A stretch of 64,000 nucleotides of DNA, from the NCBI RefSeq assembly GCF_004664715.2, contig NC_051083.1, positions 97,865,661-97,929,660 on the forward strand, in the 5' to 3' direction. Position 1 is the first letter of the stretch. Each line of letters begins with the position of its first letter. The notes beneath the pieces are model-generated. The model saw only the letters and a program-made list of their open reading frames with translations, searched no databases and was not told the DNA's origin. This stretch comes from Peromyscus leucopus (taxonomy: Eukaryota; Chordata; Mammalia; Rodentia; Cricetidae). Made by a program: the position numbers and the translations under genes. Positions 10,424 through 22,757 of this stretch are shown piece by piece.

Positions 10424-11595
10424 TGCTTTCTAAGTATTGGACAATTTTCTAAGCTCTTACATAACAAAAGTCAGCTGACTGAATAAATTGATGGAAAATA
10501 CCTGAGTATGTGTGTAAGAAAAATAAACATAACATGGATGTCATATATACATTGTATAATGCCTGATATTTATCTGAACTCAGTTTTACTTTCTTTCATC
10601 AATGTTTTCATCTTTTATTGTTATCTCTGCCTAGCCTTCCTCTCATCTGCTTCTCCCTCACCCAGAGCTAGAATAGATGAATTCACAAGAAATCTCCATG
10701 TTATTGTCATTAATGTTGACACAAAAACCACTTCTCTTTTCTTAAAGGAAATAAGAGATAGTTTATTCTGGAGCCATTTTGAATGACCATGACCTGAGAA
10801 TAAGAATTAAGTTACCTCGAATTCTATGTTCCAAACTGGGAGAAGTTTCATGAAGTTTTTATAGTTTTACAGAACAACGAAAGTAATAAATCAAGGCAAA
10901 TAAAAAAAATTCATTGGAGGGTACATCAGAGAGGAAGGTATAGAGAGATCAGGAAGTTTTCTATAGACTCAAAATGCTATCTGATGACATTCTTAGCTTT
11001 TGGAGTGGTGGAAGGTAGTTGCCTACTAAGTTAATGGATTTCAAAGGATTTTTAGCTATTTGCCATAAGATATTAGTTCTGACAGAGATGGACAAGGAAT
11101 GGCTATTCTGGAAGGGTATACCTATTCCAAGATAAGGCAATTAACCTCTGGATTTGAAGCATTCCAAACTCTCCACAGTACTGAAATTCTAATCACTCAG
11201 TCTCTGTAGACACAGCTTCTTTTCATGAGGTTTTCTTCTGACTAATTACACACAGGATAGTCTAAGAATGAAAAGCTTTGTTGAAACATCCTTTGAACTT
11301 TATGTACTATTCAGAATACTTATTTAAGGACAGGGGCCTCTATATTGAGAGGTCTGTATGAGCATTGTCACTGTGGTGAGCACATGACAAATATCAGAGA
11401 AGCTCTTATAGAGTAAAATTGTCTTTGGGGGTCTTGACTATGAGCACCATCATCAGTTTCATCAATTACTGAAGCAGGTTTTGGAGCCACATGTAACAGG
11501 TTCTTTTGAACTCATATGAACCTACTATATAATGATCCTGTTTTGCAACATTTTACTGAGATAATAGCTGTAGGAAAAGACATAGAGCACCTGTA
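10424..11595. other. unique DNA
   Basis: No repeat, ORF or RNA gene recognised. A 92-codon frame at 10508-10786 is hydrophobic and AT-driven; I give it no weight. Confidence 0.45.
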
Positions 11596-11599
11596 TCCC

Positions 11600-11790
11600 A
11601 CAGACAACCTGGACACTGGTTCAGATGGCCCTATATAAATCTCTCCATTTCCTTGGGCCTCAGGGAACTCACCTGTAAAATGAAGGTTGTATTTCTTACT
11701 TTGCCTGCTTCACAAAGGCTTTTTTAAAAACTCAGTTTGGATAAGAGTCATGAAAATTCTTTGCAAACGTAAAATACATGTAGATGTGGA
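11600..11790 (+). mobile_element. MIR SINE fossil
   Basis: The MIR core is visible: 'tccatttccttgggcctca' and 'ctcacctgtaaaatgaagg', with decayed flanks. This is an ancient mammal-wide SINE. Confidence 0.7.
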
Positions 11791-12474
11791 ATCAGGATAA
11801 CCCAAGGAGAGGGCTTGATTCAAAAGTCAGGGAGTGAGTCCTTGTTTAACCTTGGACATATGGGGGTTTTAATTTGTTTTTCTCATTTTAACTAACATCA
11901 GTGATTCAAGCTGGTAGTACATGTGGAGCACTCTGTCCTTTGATATCCTCAGGGATAGGAGAATTTGTAAAGCAGTGAGAAAGCAGCCAGCTCATGAAAT
12001 AGTAAAATTAAATGAAATAAGGTGAGGTTTATACTTGTGCTTCTTCAAACATGTCCTGAGTAACAGTAGGCAGGTGAACCTAGCACTTCTTATGTGGAAT
12101 GAATCCTTCTTTTTGCTGGTCTCATAATGTAGTTAGGCTGTGGAGTTCTGCTCTGCTCTTCTATTCATTTACTTTACCTTTATTCTTCTCTTCCTACATA
12201 GCTTTGACCTGTTCCCTGATTCTCATGTAAATACTTCCCAATTTTTTACCTATAACTAGAGCTCTGTTGTGAACCCTGTACCTCAAACTGTATCCAGATG
12301 CTCCAAGGGTACCCCAATCTTACACTGAAACCTAAACTCATCCTCATTTCCAAAAGGCTGACTTCTTATTGACCATCACTGGCTGAATTCTTTACTGATG
12401 CCTTTAACATAGCACATGTAAAATGAACTCATTGTATTCTCCAAGGCTATTATCAGTCCATTCCAATACCTGTT
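11791..12474. other. unique DNA
   Basis: Nothing recognised. Confidence 0.4.
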
Positions 12475-12545
12475 AATAGCTGAGAATGTGGCTCAGTTGT
12501 GGAGTTTGTGCCTAGTGTGCTTAAGAGCATAGGGTTCATCTCCAA

Positions 12546-12546
<1 letters not shown>
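12475..12546 (+). mobile_element. ID-like SINE
   Basis: 'atgtggctcagttgtggag' (A-box region) and 'catagggttcatctccaac' (B-box region) define a plus-strand ID element whose tail position is occupied by the following microsatellite. Confidence 0.65.
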
Positions 12547-12621
<75 letters not shown>

Positions 12622-12714
12622 ACCCACACACACACACATACACACACACAAATACACACGCACACATATACATGCATTCATGCTCAAACATGCACACATG
12701 CACACACACACACA
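12547..12714. repeat. (CT)n followed by (CA)n compound microsatellite
   Basis: About 70 bp of nearly pure CT (12547-12617), then interrupted CA (12618-12714). Reading frames on both strands across it are artefacts. Confidence 0.95.
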
Positions 12715-12735
12715 ATTCTATTAATAGCCCAGTAG

Positions 12736-14080
12736 TGTTTCCAGTTGTTCAAGCTTAAATCTGCAGTGTCTCCCTCTCATTCCTTATTACCACTTTAAGG
12801 CAGGTTTTCAGATTTTGTCAGTTTCGTCCCCATAGTATTTTTTTTTCTTTGGCCCCTTGACTCTTTTGTCTGCTTTGATTATAACCACATCCCAAGTAAT
12901 TCTCAGAGCTGTTTGGCACATAACTATAGAAATTATGGGCTGTAGATTGATGATTGTCCATTTAAAATGTCAAGATGACTTAAATATAAGTCCTAGAAAA
13001 ACACCAGATAAAGAGTTCTTTCTGTCCATGGATCTTATCTGGAAAGGAACAGCAAGTACAGAAAATTACAGGTATCCTCAGAATACTGGAGTGTGAACTC
13101 AGAGCCGCACTCCCATGTAACAGATCAGGCCAGTTAGATACACTCCACTTTGCTGAATGTTTCTGGTGTCATCTGTAAAAGTGAAGCCATTGAACTAGAA
13201 GAAGTCTCCATTTCTTCTTGCTAGGGTAGTCCATGATTTGTCCAAAATCCCAGCTGAAATTCAAGGAAAAGAACAGGGAATTAATGCTTCCTAAAGAACT
13301 TGTGTATATCAGACTCTGCATTTATGGTGTAAGTTATTACTCCAGACAACTCAGCAAGGAAAATATATCTGTGGCTGTCTTTCAGTTAGTAAACTGATGT
13401 GAAAGTCATTTGAATGAATAGTTTTAGGGTAGTATACTTGATAAGCATACTAGGCTTATCCCCACAAATCTCTCTGCCTTGAAAGCCTGTATCCCAGAGT
13501 AGATATAGAACTTTTTCTTATGATTTTCCTTCCATAGTTGATCTTTCTTTTTCAATACAAAACCACAGATAATCCATTTCAAATAAAGTGTTCAGAAGCA
13601 ATTTTTAAGCATTGCTTATAATCATTTGAACCTTGGAGTTCACTTTCCCTTCTTGTTGTCTAATTTACACAGTAGTCTTGAGGTGTAGTGTTCACTCCAC
13701 AGAAAGACATAATTTGTCATTGCTTTGTGGCATGAGCAAGATTAGTTAAGGAGAACAATAATTAAATTGCTAGGTAATATTACATTTTTCAAGTGAAATC
13801 ATTGTCAGCATCTTGAGAGGGCCACCTTTCCTCTTTTCTGTTGTAATAAAGGCAGCCTCCATTCTTTGTACCTTGGATAAACCATTGGAAATGTTCAGAA
13901 AGTTTAATTCCCCACAAACAGTTCACAACTACTAGTTAGGTCATGAGCTAATTAACCTGTTTTCCAGTCATTTTGAAATCTTTTTATATCCCATGATTAT
14001 TAGGGATAATTGTTTCAACTACCAGTGGGTTGATTAAAGATGTTCCACCATACTGAAAAACTAGAAAATATTGACATGTG
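12736..14080. other. unique DNA, possible conserved non-coding block
   Basis: No transposon is recognised apart from a faint MIR-like stretch near 13130-13240. The part from about 13690 to 14060 has a texture often seen in conserved non-coding DNA (several TAATTA/AATTAA-type motifs in non-repetitive sequence). This is an impression, not a measured conservation. Confidence 0.3.
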
Positions 14081-14269
14081 AAAAATGTAGCCAGGTGGGC
14101 TGGAGAGATGGCTCAGTGGGTAAGCATGCTGACTGTTCTTCCAGAAGACCTGGGTTCAATTCCCAGCACCCACATGACAGCTAACGACTGTTTGTAACTC
14201 CAAGATCTGACACCCTTACACAGACACACATGCAGGCAAAATACCAATGCAAATAAAAAAATGTAGTCA
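14081..14269 (+). mobile_element. B2 SINE with target duplication
   Basis: A complete B2: the body starts 'gggctggagagatggctca' at 14098 and includes a B box 'gggttcaattccc' and an A-rich tail ending near 14256. Direct repeats 14081-14093 and 14257-14269 agree at 12/13 positions. The tRNA-like Pol III promoter belongs to the SINE and is not a tRNA gene. Confidence 0.92.
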
Positions 14270-14518
14270 AATATCTAGATTTCCATTTTGTGATTCCATG
14301 GCAACAAATAACCATTTTAGTTATCATAATGAGGAATGAGACACTTTGAGGGAGCACTAATCATTTATGCCTTTAATGAGATTCATTTTTATATAACATT
14401 ATTGAGTAAGAGTCTTAAGAAGCAAGATATAAGGCAGGTAAATTTGGATGAGAAAAATGAGAGGTTATGGAGCTGACAACAGCCGTGGTTTCTATATTCA
14501 AACTAGTCTATTATTTCA

Positions 14519-14899
14519 TGTAGCTAGAGAGTTTTCTCTCTGGGTCCCGCCAAGCCCCAGCAGTCCAACAGCCCACTTATAAAATAAACACACAGATGCT
14601 TATATTATTTAAACTGTTTAGCCTAATGGCTCAGTCTTCTTGTTAACTGTTCTTATATCTTAAATTAACCCATTTCTATAAATCTATACCTTGACACGTG
14701 GCTTCTGGCTCACCGGCATCTTCATATGCTGCTTGTCATGGCGGCAGCTGGCAGTGTCTCTCTGACTCAGCCTTCCACTTCCCAGAATTCTCTTCTCTGC
14801 TTGTCCCACCTATACTTCCTGCCTTACTACTGGCCAATCAGTGTTTTATTTATTAACCAATCAGAGCAACACATTTGACATACAGAACATCCCACAGCA
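14519..14899 (-). mobile_element. class II-like LTR (family A), solo
   Basis: A 381-bp TG...CA element with an exact 6-bp target duplication (atttca, 14513-14518 and 14900-14905). On the minus strand it begins TGCTGTGGGATG, has two CCAAT/ATTGG-type boxes near its start and a TATA-like 'aatataag' further on. No coding region is attached. The family is also at 9893-10417 and 57462-57853, and part of it lies in the retrocopy at 27318-27745. Confidence 0.85.
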
Positions 14900-14905
14900 A
14901 TTTCA

Positions 14906-15785
14906 TGTGTTTTCTGTCCTTCTCAGGCTATGTCTTCATGTAGATAGGTGCAGAAAGGCTTGTGCCAATCACTGAAAGAGAAGTGGGTTAGCCATTAGGC
15001 CTTAGCATGATAATGTCAATTACCTGGTAACAGACAAGTATTCCTGGTGAAAGAGAGTATACTGAAAAAGAATGGGGTTCTCTTGAACTTGTATCTACAA
15101 AAATGAATAATTTCATATGCTTCATTTCAGCTACATCCCAGGTGTCAAGAAGGGGCATTTTAAAACTGGTGGGTTTTGTTTTAAGGCTTTTAATAACACA
15201 GAAATAATTGATGCCAACACCAACTGTGCCTGTAGCGATCATAGCCTTTTCAGAGTAAAGAAACCGAACCAAGAATCGATGGTTGAGCCACCTAAGCTGA
15301 GGGAATACTGTGAAATTTTTGGTTCTGGGGAGAATGAAAACCACAATAGAACAATAATCATCCACCTCACTTAAAGTTTGCAAGAGATAAGAACAGCACA
15401 ATGGGAACTCAGTTCATGCTCTTTGATAGGATTTATGGAGAGCAAGAAGGGTTTTCAGAGACAAAAGAATGAGGTGATAAATTGAACATTTCATATCTAA
15501 GACAAGATATGAGATTAATAGTGACTTTATAATGAGTGAAAACTTGAGATCAATTTTAAAAGAAACAAAATAAAAATAAATTGCTGGCAATGTAAAGATA
15601 TTATGGCTTAGTCATGCATACAACTAGTTACATTCTGTTCTTTTATATGGAACTATTATATATAACACATCTATTCATTAAGCATTTGATAAAAATATAA
15701 TATACCTAAGACTGAAGATGAAGCTATAAGACCACCAAAACTTGAACACATGCATATTCCATGCCCTTAAGAAGTTTATAATGTT
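14906..15785. other. unique DNA with overlapping opposite-strand frames
   Basis: No repeat recognised. A 137-codon frame on the minus strand (14988-15401) overlaps an 85-codon plus frame (15117-15374). A plausible splice acceptor ('tgcttcatttcag') ends at about 15129. I recognise no domain in either translation and do not call a gene. Confidence 0.3.
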
Positions 15786-15789
15786 GCCT

Positions 15790-16110
15790 TCAGCTCAAGA
15801 AATTTATTATTTTAGTATAATTAAGTGACAATTGGTGTATAATTTTTACAGTATGATATTTCAATATTTAATATTGTGAACTGATTACCACAATTAAGCT
15901 AATTACTATATAAATCATTTCATATAGTTAATAGTTTTTAGCTTGAGAAAGAACATTTACTATTTACTGCATTAGTGAATTTTAAATATGCATTAAAATA
16001 TGATTTACCATATAGTCCCTATGCTGTTTGTCAGATCTCTCGAAATTATTTTTTCTATAAAACTGAAACTTGGTACCCTTTCATGACAATTCCCCCCAGA
16101 ATGTTTTTTA
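15790..16110 (-). mobile_element. ancient L1M 3' UTR fragment
   Basis: AT-rich sequence with 'gattaccacaattaagcta' and 'gaaacttggtaccctttc' in the order of the old mammalian L1 (L1M) 3' UTR read in reverse. Highly diverged. A weak reverse B1-like fragment may follow at 16240-16340. Confidence 0.5.
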
Positions 16111-16496
16111 CTAAACAACTTAAGAATCATGATGCTGTACAGCCTCTTCCTACCTTTCTGACTTCCTTCTCACTTTTGCTCTTTCCTCCTCCCTTCTTTT
16201 CTTCATTCTTTCATCTTATCTCTAGCTTTTGAAGTAAAGTATCATTGTATATTTCGGGGTAACCATGAACTTTAAGCAATCCCCCTTCCCACAGAGCTTC
16301 AAATGTTTGGATTATGAGCATGATCTCCCATGCCAGGAATGAGAAATTTTCTTTTTGTTTTAACATTTATTTTTTAAGTAGAAGAATGTCAAGGTCAGTT
16401 TCATATTCTCTTTGGTCATTTTAAAGTATAGTTTGTCCATTTTACCCACAATGAAATTTTGAGAAGAATGGATATTAAGTTGGAATAAATGAGTAT

Positions 16497-16881
16497 GCTG
16501 TCTAGTTTTATGTCAGCTTGACGTAAGCTAGTTTTCTGAAAGGGGAGAACCTCAGTTGAGAAAATGTCTCCTTAAGATCTAGCTGCAGGGAATTAACTTA
16601 ATTAGAAATTGATGGAGGATGGCCCAGTCCACTGTGGGTAGTACCATCCTTGGCTTGGTGGTCCTGGGTTCTATAAGAAAGCAGGCTGAGCAAGCCATGA
16701 GGAGTAAGCCAGTAAGCAGCACTCCCTCATGGCCTCTGCATCAGCTCCTGTCTTCAGGTTCCTGTCCTGACTTCCTTCAATGATGAAGAGTGCTGTAGAA
16801 GTATAAGCCAAATAAACCCTTTTCTCCCAAACTTGGTTTTGGTCATGGTGCTTCATCACAGCAATAGTAACCCTAAATAAG
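16497..16881 (+). mobile_element. rodent LTR-like repeat (family R), sense copy
   Basis: The best sense copy of the family at 9092-9510. It begins 'tctagttttatgtcagc', has a TATA-like 'ttctataagaaagcagg', then an AATAAA signal in 'ccaaataaaccc', and ends 'cagcaatagtaaccctaa'. Promoter, polyadenylation signal and end in that order indicate a non-autonomous LTR. Confidence 0.7.
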
Positions 16882-17199
16882 ATAATAGGAGTACAGAAAT
16901 GGGGTGTATTTTCAATTTTTTTTCAGTTGAAGGTATTAGTGACTCTTCTTGACATAAGTGTTCTATCCTGTCATCTCTATATCTAGATGGAATCTTATGA
17001 CAAAAGCTTTCTGTTTAACATAACAATTTTCACCTTCTGTAGACAATCACCATTGGTTGTAATGAACTACAGAATAACCTTAAAAATAGGAACATTATTT
17101 TCTTCTATCATATGAGGAAAGAATATTCAAGTAGGTGACTAGTAATCCCAGTAACATCACACTGATGTGTGATTCAAATTCTGCTTTTTCATTTACTTG

Positions 17200-17358
17200 C
17201 TTGCTCACTTTCAACACATTGCTTCATATCTCTGGACCTTAATTTCTTCACCTGTAGATTGGGAGACACTATCCTTAGCTCATGTAGTTTAGGATTAACA
17301 AACCTCATGCATGAAAACATTCAGCAGAGTCTGGTATGTACTAATTGCAAATAAATTC
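17200..17358 (+). mobile_element. MIR SINE fossil
   Basis: Contains 'ctctggaccttaatttctt' and 'cacctgtagattggg', corresponding to the MIR core, with a decayed 3' end near 'aataaattc'. Confidence 0.65.
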
Positions 17359-17414
17359 TCATCCTTTGTTGAAAGTGTGTTGACAATTTGAGTATTGGAT
17401 GGAAGATAGCAAAG

Positions 17415-17633
17415 CAAGGCGATGACCTATGGAGCTTAGATACCAACTGTAATTTGTGACCTTGACCAAATAGAATAACCTTTCAGTGCAGAAATCTGTT
17501 CATTCACAAAATGCAGACAATAATTGTACTTATGTGGTAGACTTGGTTTGAAGTAAGTAAATAAATACATACAAAGTGTTCTAGAACACTGCTTACCATA
17601 GAGTAAACACCAGTGTTAACTACTATTATGGTC
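17415..17633 (+). mobile_element. MIR SINE fossil
   Basis: Near full-length MIR: 'tttgtgaccttgaccaaat', 'ttcacaaaatgcagacaat' and 'gaacactgcttaccatag' occur at the expected spacing. Confidence 0.65.
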
Positions 17634-17639
17634 TAGGAG

Positions 17640-17850
17640 CCATGCTAACAGATTTATGTGCTGCCTCTCATTTGATACTCAAAACCCCTATGAAGTAGGT
17701 AGTAGCATTGTTCCCATTTCATATGAAAGAAAATTGATTCTCAGATAAGTTGTATACCAATTAATAGCATGTCTAAGGTCACTAGCAAATAGCTCAAATC
17801 CATATCTTTCTGACGCTAAAGACCTCACGGTTTTTAGCCACTACCCCAGT
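17640..17850 (-). mobile_element. MIR SINE fossil
   Basis: Reverse MIR: 'cccctatgaagtaggtagt', then 'ctaaggtcactagcaaat' and 'gctcaaatccatatctttc'. It lies almost back to back with the plus-strand MIR at 17415-17633. Confidence 0.75.
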
Positions 17851-18555
17851 AAAATCTGCTTACTACAGAAGAGTAGTTTTGGGTGTAACATTACACGCAG
17901 CTGGTCTGGGAAGAAAGGAAATTTTGGTACATTTAGTTTAAGAACATAGAGGGAAATTTCAAGGGCAAGGGCTACCTGGCTATTTTCTCAGGAAAGTTGT
18001 GTTCCCTTTATAAGTAAGTCTGTTGCAAACCCATTCTGTAAACACTTCAGGGAATTTTCAATGCTTAATTAGAAAACTTGGACAGTTTTTAAAAATAGCA
18101 CTAACACAGAGTTATACATAAGAGAGGAGAAAAACCGCTAATGAAGAGAAGTGGTAGAAAGATGTCTTCTGACAGAGATAGGTCAACAGCCTGGGCAACA
18201 CAAATAAAACAAAAACAATAGTTAAGAAGCAGGCATGAAGTAAGTTTAGAAACACAAAAGGTGGGGATAGGTAGCGCTGGAAAACTCCCTGGGGTCTTAT
18301 GGACAGCTACAGAGTAGAATCCAAAAGATGGTACTGGCAGGGAAGAAAGACTTTATGATTTCAAGCACTTGGCATTACTTGACTAGTGTCTTTGTTTCCA
18401 CAGACTCTTGGCTCAGGTTGCTTTTAGATTTCTGCTTTCTGTTAGTGCTTACATTATAAAATGCTACTCTTTATTTATGTGGGTCTAGAAAGTATCCATA
18501 ACCAAATAAGAATAGGCCTCATATTGGGACAATCATCCTAACTCAAACTAGCAAA
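17851..18555. other. unique DNA
   Basis: Nothing recognised between two MIR fossils. Confidence 0.4.
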
Positions 18556-18559
18556 CTAC

Positions 18560-18718
18560 TTATCATGAACTAGACCTGTTCTAAAGGCTTTTGGTATGGT
18601 CACTAATGTAATCTTAACACATATTCATAGACACATAAACTGAGGCACTGAAACTACAGAATTTACCAAGATCATAGTGGATGAATGGCAGATTCAGGCT
18701 TAAATCCTTCAATAATAA
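18560..18718 (-). mobile_element. MIR SINE fossil
   Basis: Reverse MIR with 'aaactgaggcactgaaac', 'accaagatcatagtggat' and 'ggcagattcaggcttaaat' in order. Confidence 0.65.
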
Positions 18719-19019
18719 ATTGTTTTATACTGCTTTATTGGGCCAGTGGCATTTTAGCCCTAGTTCTTTGTCCAGTGTGATAGGTAGCTCAGAGCTCAGC
18801 TTTTGGTAGAGAAGATTTTGCACTCACCAAAGTCACATTTAGGAAAACAGCAATCAAACTGAATAAACTTCTGGGCCTCCATCCAAAGGACAAAGTCTTG
18901 TGACTAGAAGTGAGAGCATGTCAGTTAGACCTGCTTTGCACTAGCCATCCAGCTAACTCTACTCCTTTCCCCAGGATGGTCATGCAGACTCTTTGAACAG
19001 CTTTTTCTTGGAAAGGTAA

Positions 19020-19215
19020 CTGTACACAGTATTTAAGAACACCAGCTACTGAGACAAACAAAGTAGAGTACAAAAGCAACTCTGAAACTTGCTAATTGGG
19101 TGACCTTGGGTGAGATGTTTAGACTCTGTATCATTAACACTGAACAAAATGATGAGAAACTCATCCCAATCTCACAGCATTGTAGAAGAAGAAAATGAAA
19201 CAAATGAGTGTTGGG
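19020..19215 (+). mobile_element. MIR SINE fossil
   Basis: Core recognised by 'ttgggtgaccttgggtgag' and decayed 'tgtatcattaacactgaac'. Fifth MIR within about 2 kb. Confidence 0.6.
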
Positions 19216-19559
19216 GGAAAAAGGCCTTGCAGTGAGTAAGCACGGTTCATTTTGCTGTTACTTCTTCTGGGGAGACTTGAGGAGGCTTAGCAGTTAATTT
19301 CTGAGTCTGATTCATTAGCCATTCTTCACTCTTCCTGCCATCTTTTTGGAGGTCTCTAGGTCTCCATTCATTTGTCTCCATGGATTTTCTTTCCTCTATA
19401 TACATTTGGCTTTCAATTTAAAGAAAGCATTTATTCAGACCAGTTAACCTTTTGACAGCCTCCACCATATTCTTTTCTAAAATGTGTCAGTAAATCCATT
19501 CATGTTGCTTAAAGGCATAAGTGCAAGGAAGGAAACAAACTGTTGATTTTGATTTTCCT

Positions 19560-20060
19560 TTTTTTTCCTTTTTTAAAAAAATTATACTAAATTAGCTTTT
19601 TTACGTTTTGAGACTATGATATAATTAAGCATTTTTTTCCTTCCCTAAATCATCCCTTCTACTCCTCCTTGCTCTCTTTCAAATTTGGGGCCTCTATTCT
19701 CATCAACTTATCAAATAAATATATGTATTTGCATGTGCATATATCTTCCTAAACGTAACTTGTTAAGTCCACATAATGTTACTTGTATGTATGTTTTCAA
19801 GGCTGACTCTTTGACACTGGACAACCAATTGGTGTGCTCTTTCCTGGAAAGGGCCAGCTTTCCTCAGTTGCCTGTAGTTCCATGTGTAGGCTTGAGGACT
19901 TGGGGGCTTTACATCATTCACTTTGGCATGTCTGTTGGTGTCCTTGTTCAGCTTATGTTTAGGTAGCCATGTTGATGAGACTTTATGGGTTGTTCCCATA
20001 GTGTGTTCTGTAGGGCATTAGTCTCATGTGATACTCTGGAGCTGCAACACCAGATTTACA
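19560..20060 (-). mobile_element. L1 LINE 3' UTR, minus strand
   Basis: Reverse L1 3' UTR beginning with a T/A-rich tail (19560-19590), 'ccttgctctctttcaaat', then 'caattggtgtgctctttcc' and 'gtttaggtagccatgttg'. This is the cleanest unbroken copy in the window and serves as reference for the interrupted ones. Confidence 0.8.
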
Positions 20061-20939
20061 ACATCCTAAAGGTTGGGAAATAGAGCATCCTCTGTATTGT
20101 TCTTAGAGAACTAGTCCATTAAAAGTGTTAGATAGTTCCGCAGCTCACAATCTGTTTGAAAATGACAGAAATAGAGAAGGTAGGTGACTATGCTATCTCA
20201 AAAGATAGAAAGTGCAGGGTCTCATATGGGAGTTTAAAGGGACACTGAGATAAATTACTGAGGTTAAAGAGTTTATTGGAAGAATTTTTAATGCCATGGA
20301 TAGACAGACAGATCGAAAAGAGTGTGGAAGGGATTATTATGAGAGTTCAAGTCCCAATACCAGAGACAGACAGCATAGTGGGTTCTCTGAAGAGAAGAAT
20401 CAGAACCCTTGTGGCAGAAGTAGCAATCTCTTATATGTTCCTGATGACAGAGAAGATTTAGTATAAGCCTGCAACCAAGTGGGTGGCTAGCAGGATAGGT
20501 GGCCATAATATCTGCTTTTGTATAAGCTTACTCCCCAGGTGAGTGATCCTGACACTTGCCAGGGACACAAGGACTATGTCTCAGGGGGGTGCCTGTCGGT
20601 TTGTATGAAAGAGTGAAAGGCTAGTGCAGGAACTGTGGCCAGAATATTACATTCTTACAGGAAGCACATAGACCAAGGATAATTGTCTTAACAAAATTGA
20701 GAAAGATTAATTCTGGATTGTTAGTAGGAAACTGTGAGTGTGAATGTGTTTTACCCCATAGCCTTGTTAAAGGACCACACTGGAAATATAATGTACCTCT
20801 AGAACGAAGGGTAAAATGGATGCTTTGATGAAGAGGAATGATTGAAAGTGATTTAAAAAGCAGACTCTGAGATATATTCTCCCAGTTTATACTTCTATGC
20901 GGCAGACTCTCTTCACCTCAGTAGAAAACTACACATCTG
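20061..20939. other. unassigned; possible old LTR at 20230-20640
   Basis: No clear repeat assignment. The 20230-20640 part has an LTR-like look (purine-rich leader, 'tgagtgatcctgacacttg'), but I see no TG...CA ends or duplications. Two overlapping frames of 61 and 72 codons carry no recognised domain. Confidence 0.3.
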
Positions 20940-21008
20940 GGATGTAACTGACTAGCATGCCCAAGACCCTGGATTCCATCTCCAGTACCATAATCAGGCA
21001 AAACAAAC
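20940..21008 (+). mobile_element. ID-like SINE, degraded
   Basis: Only the B-box half is clear ('agaccctggattccatctc'), followed by a short A/C-rich tail. Confidence 0.4.
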
Positions 21009-22029
21009 AAATGAGGTACTCCTAAACTTCCCTATCATGGAGAGCAACAAGAAAAACTACAGGTATATTCTCTAGAGATGATTCAATGAGGAATCTTTCA
21101 ATTGTGAGAACATGAATAGCAGATATCTTGAGTACTGCAAGAAACTTGAGATCAAGAGAAATGAATTCTGGTTGCTAAATCCCAGCCTTTTCTTCCTCTA
21201 GGCTATGTTTAGAAAAATTATCCAGATGATGGAAATAATACTAAAAGAGTGTGACATGTCATTTTGATATGGAAAGATGTTTAATTATCTAGGGAAATAC
21301 ACCTTTATTTGCCTTTATTATTTATATTAAAGGCTTAGACTTAGTGAAGTTTTCTATTAACTTGTACATTTTCCCCCTTGAGTGATGCAAATGACTCTTG
21401 TCCAGTAAAAAAAAATACAATTCCAAAATTAGTGTTTCTCATTGTCTTGCTGAATATTAATTCACAGTGTTTCTAACCTAGAATTTTATTCTAAAATAAT
21501 TTCTAGTTCTTTTAAGAATCCTTTGATTCTACTTGAGCCTTGATTTGTATGTCATGTTTTTAACTCTGTACCATTTTATTTGGCAGTTTCTAGACTATTA
21601 ACCCTTACCTCTAGGAAGGAATTTGCAAGAGTGTTCCTCATGACATTTGACCATGCAAATGAAGAAACTAGAGCTATTGACATCTAAAATTCTGAGCAGG
21701 TGACTAAAGAAAGTCTCTGCATTTTTGATGATCACATAATTTATCCTATAGAGTAGAAATTTTTAAAATAAGTAGATTTAGACTATCAGTGTAACTAACT
21801 ATCGTCCTACTAATATTAAGACTCGTAGTTGCACTACCACAGTCAGAAATTCCATTTGTGTTCTCAGACTTTCCAGTCTGTCAAATCTATGTATATATGA
21901 TAAGAATGCCAAGCACTACAAAGAGTTGATTTTAAAACAAAACACTGTAACTTGAGAAACAGAAATAAAAAAGTAGTATAAATTGTCTCTTATTTACAAT
22001 GGTCCAATTTCTGGTTGTTTGACTTGATA
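21009..22029. other. unique AT-rich DNA
   Basis: Nothing recognised. Confidence 0.4.
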
Positions 22030-22612
22030 ATGGTTCAAAAGCAAGACACATTCAATAGAAAGCATATGTCAAATTTTGAATTCCATATCTTTGTTATTAT
22101 GAATAATATGGCAGTGAACATATGATATGCACATGCCTCTTTAACATACAGTTTTCATTTCTTTTGGTTATTTACTTTGAAGTGGGATTTCTGGGTCATA
22201 TAATTCTATTTTTAGCTTTTTAAATAATAATCTACTTGTTATTTTCTGTAATATCTGTTTAACAGTGTAGGGTTTCTGGTTTTTTCCATAACATCAACAA
22301 GACTTCCCTCTCATTTTTTTACTATAAAAATGAGTAGGTTTGCTTTTTGATTACATCTTTCTAGTATGCATGAGGTTCTGATATGCTCTTGTGGTTTTGA
22401 TTTACATTTCAATGATCATTGGTGTGGCTGAATACATTTTAGTATACTTGTAAGCCAGTTCCATGTCTTCATTTAACAAATGTCTATCCCAAGGTTTGGA
22501 TTATGCTTACATTTGAATTAGGCTAGTAGCTTTATTATTGAGTTGTTTGAGTTCCTTATACATGTTAGACATGAAACTCTTAAATGTATGATTTTTTTGT
22601 GTGTGTGGTTGC
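22030..22612 (-). mobile_element. ancient L1 ORF2 3' end, minus strand
   Basis: Old diverged L1 in reverse: 'ttctgggtcatataattct', 'ggttttgatttacatttc' and 'gagttccttatacatgtta' are typical of the ORF2 end/3' UTR of ancient mammalian L1s. No reading frame survives. Confidence 0.65.
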
Positions 22613-22702
22613 ATCAAAAAATGTTATTTCCTGGACCAGTGTCCTGAAGCATTTCTTTTACAGGTTAGGCACACTTCAAAGCATAATCTCTGCTTTTATT
22701 TT

Positions 22703-22753
<51 letters not shown>
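22703..22753. repeat. (CA)n microsatellite
   Basis: About 25 uninterrupted CA units; a TG/CA-rich irregular stretch continues to about 22890. Confidence 0.95.

Positions 22754-22757
<4 letters not shown>

Noticed and set aside
12453..12735. Arg/Glu- and Ser/Leu-rich frames on both strands
   Set aside because: Generated by the (CT)n(CA)n microsatellite.
14098..14256. tRNA-like A and B boxes
   Set aside because: They belong to a B2 SINE with tail and target duplication; the same applies to the ID elements. No cloverleaf tRNA gene is present.
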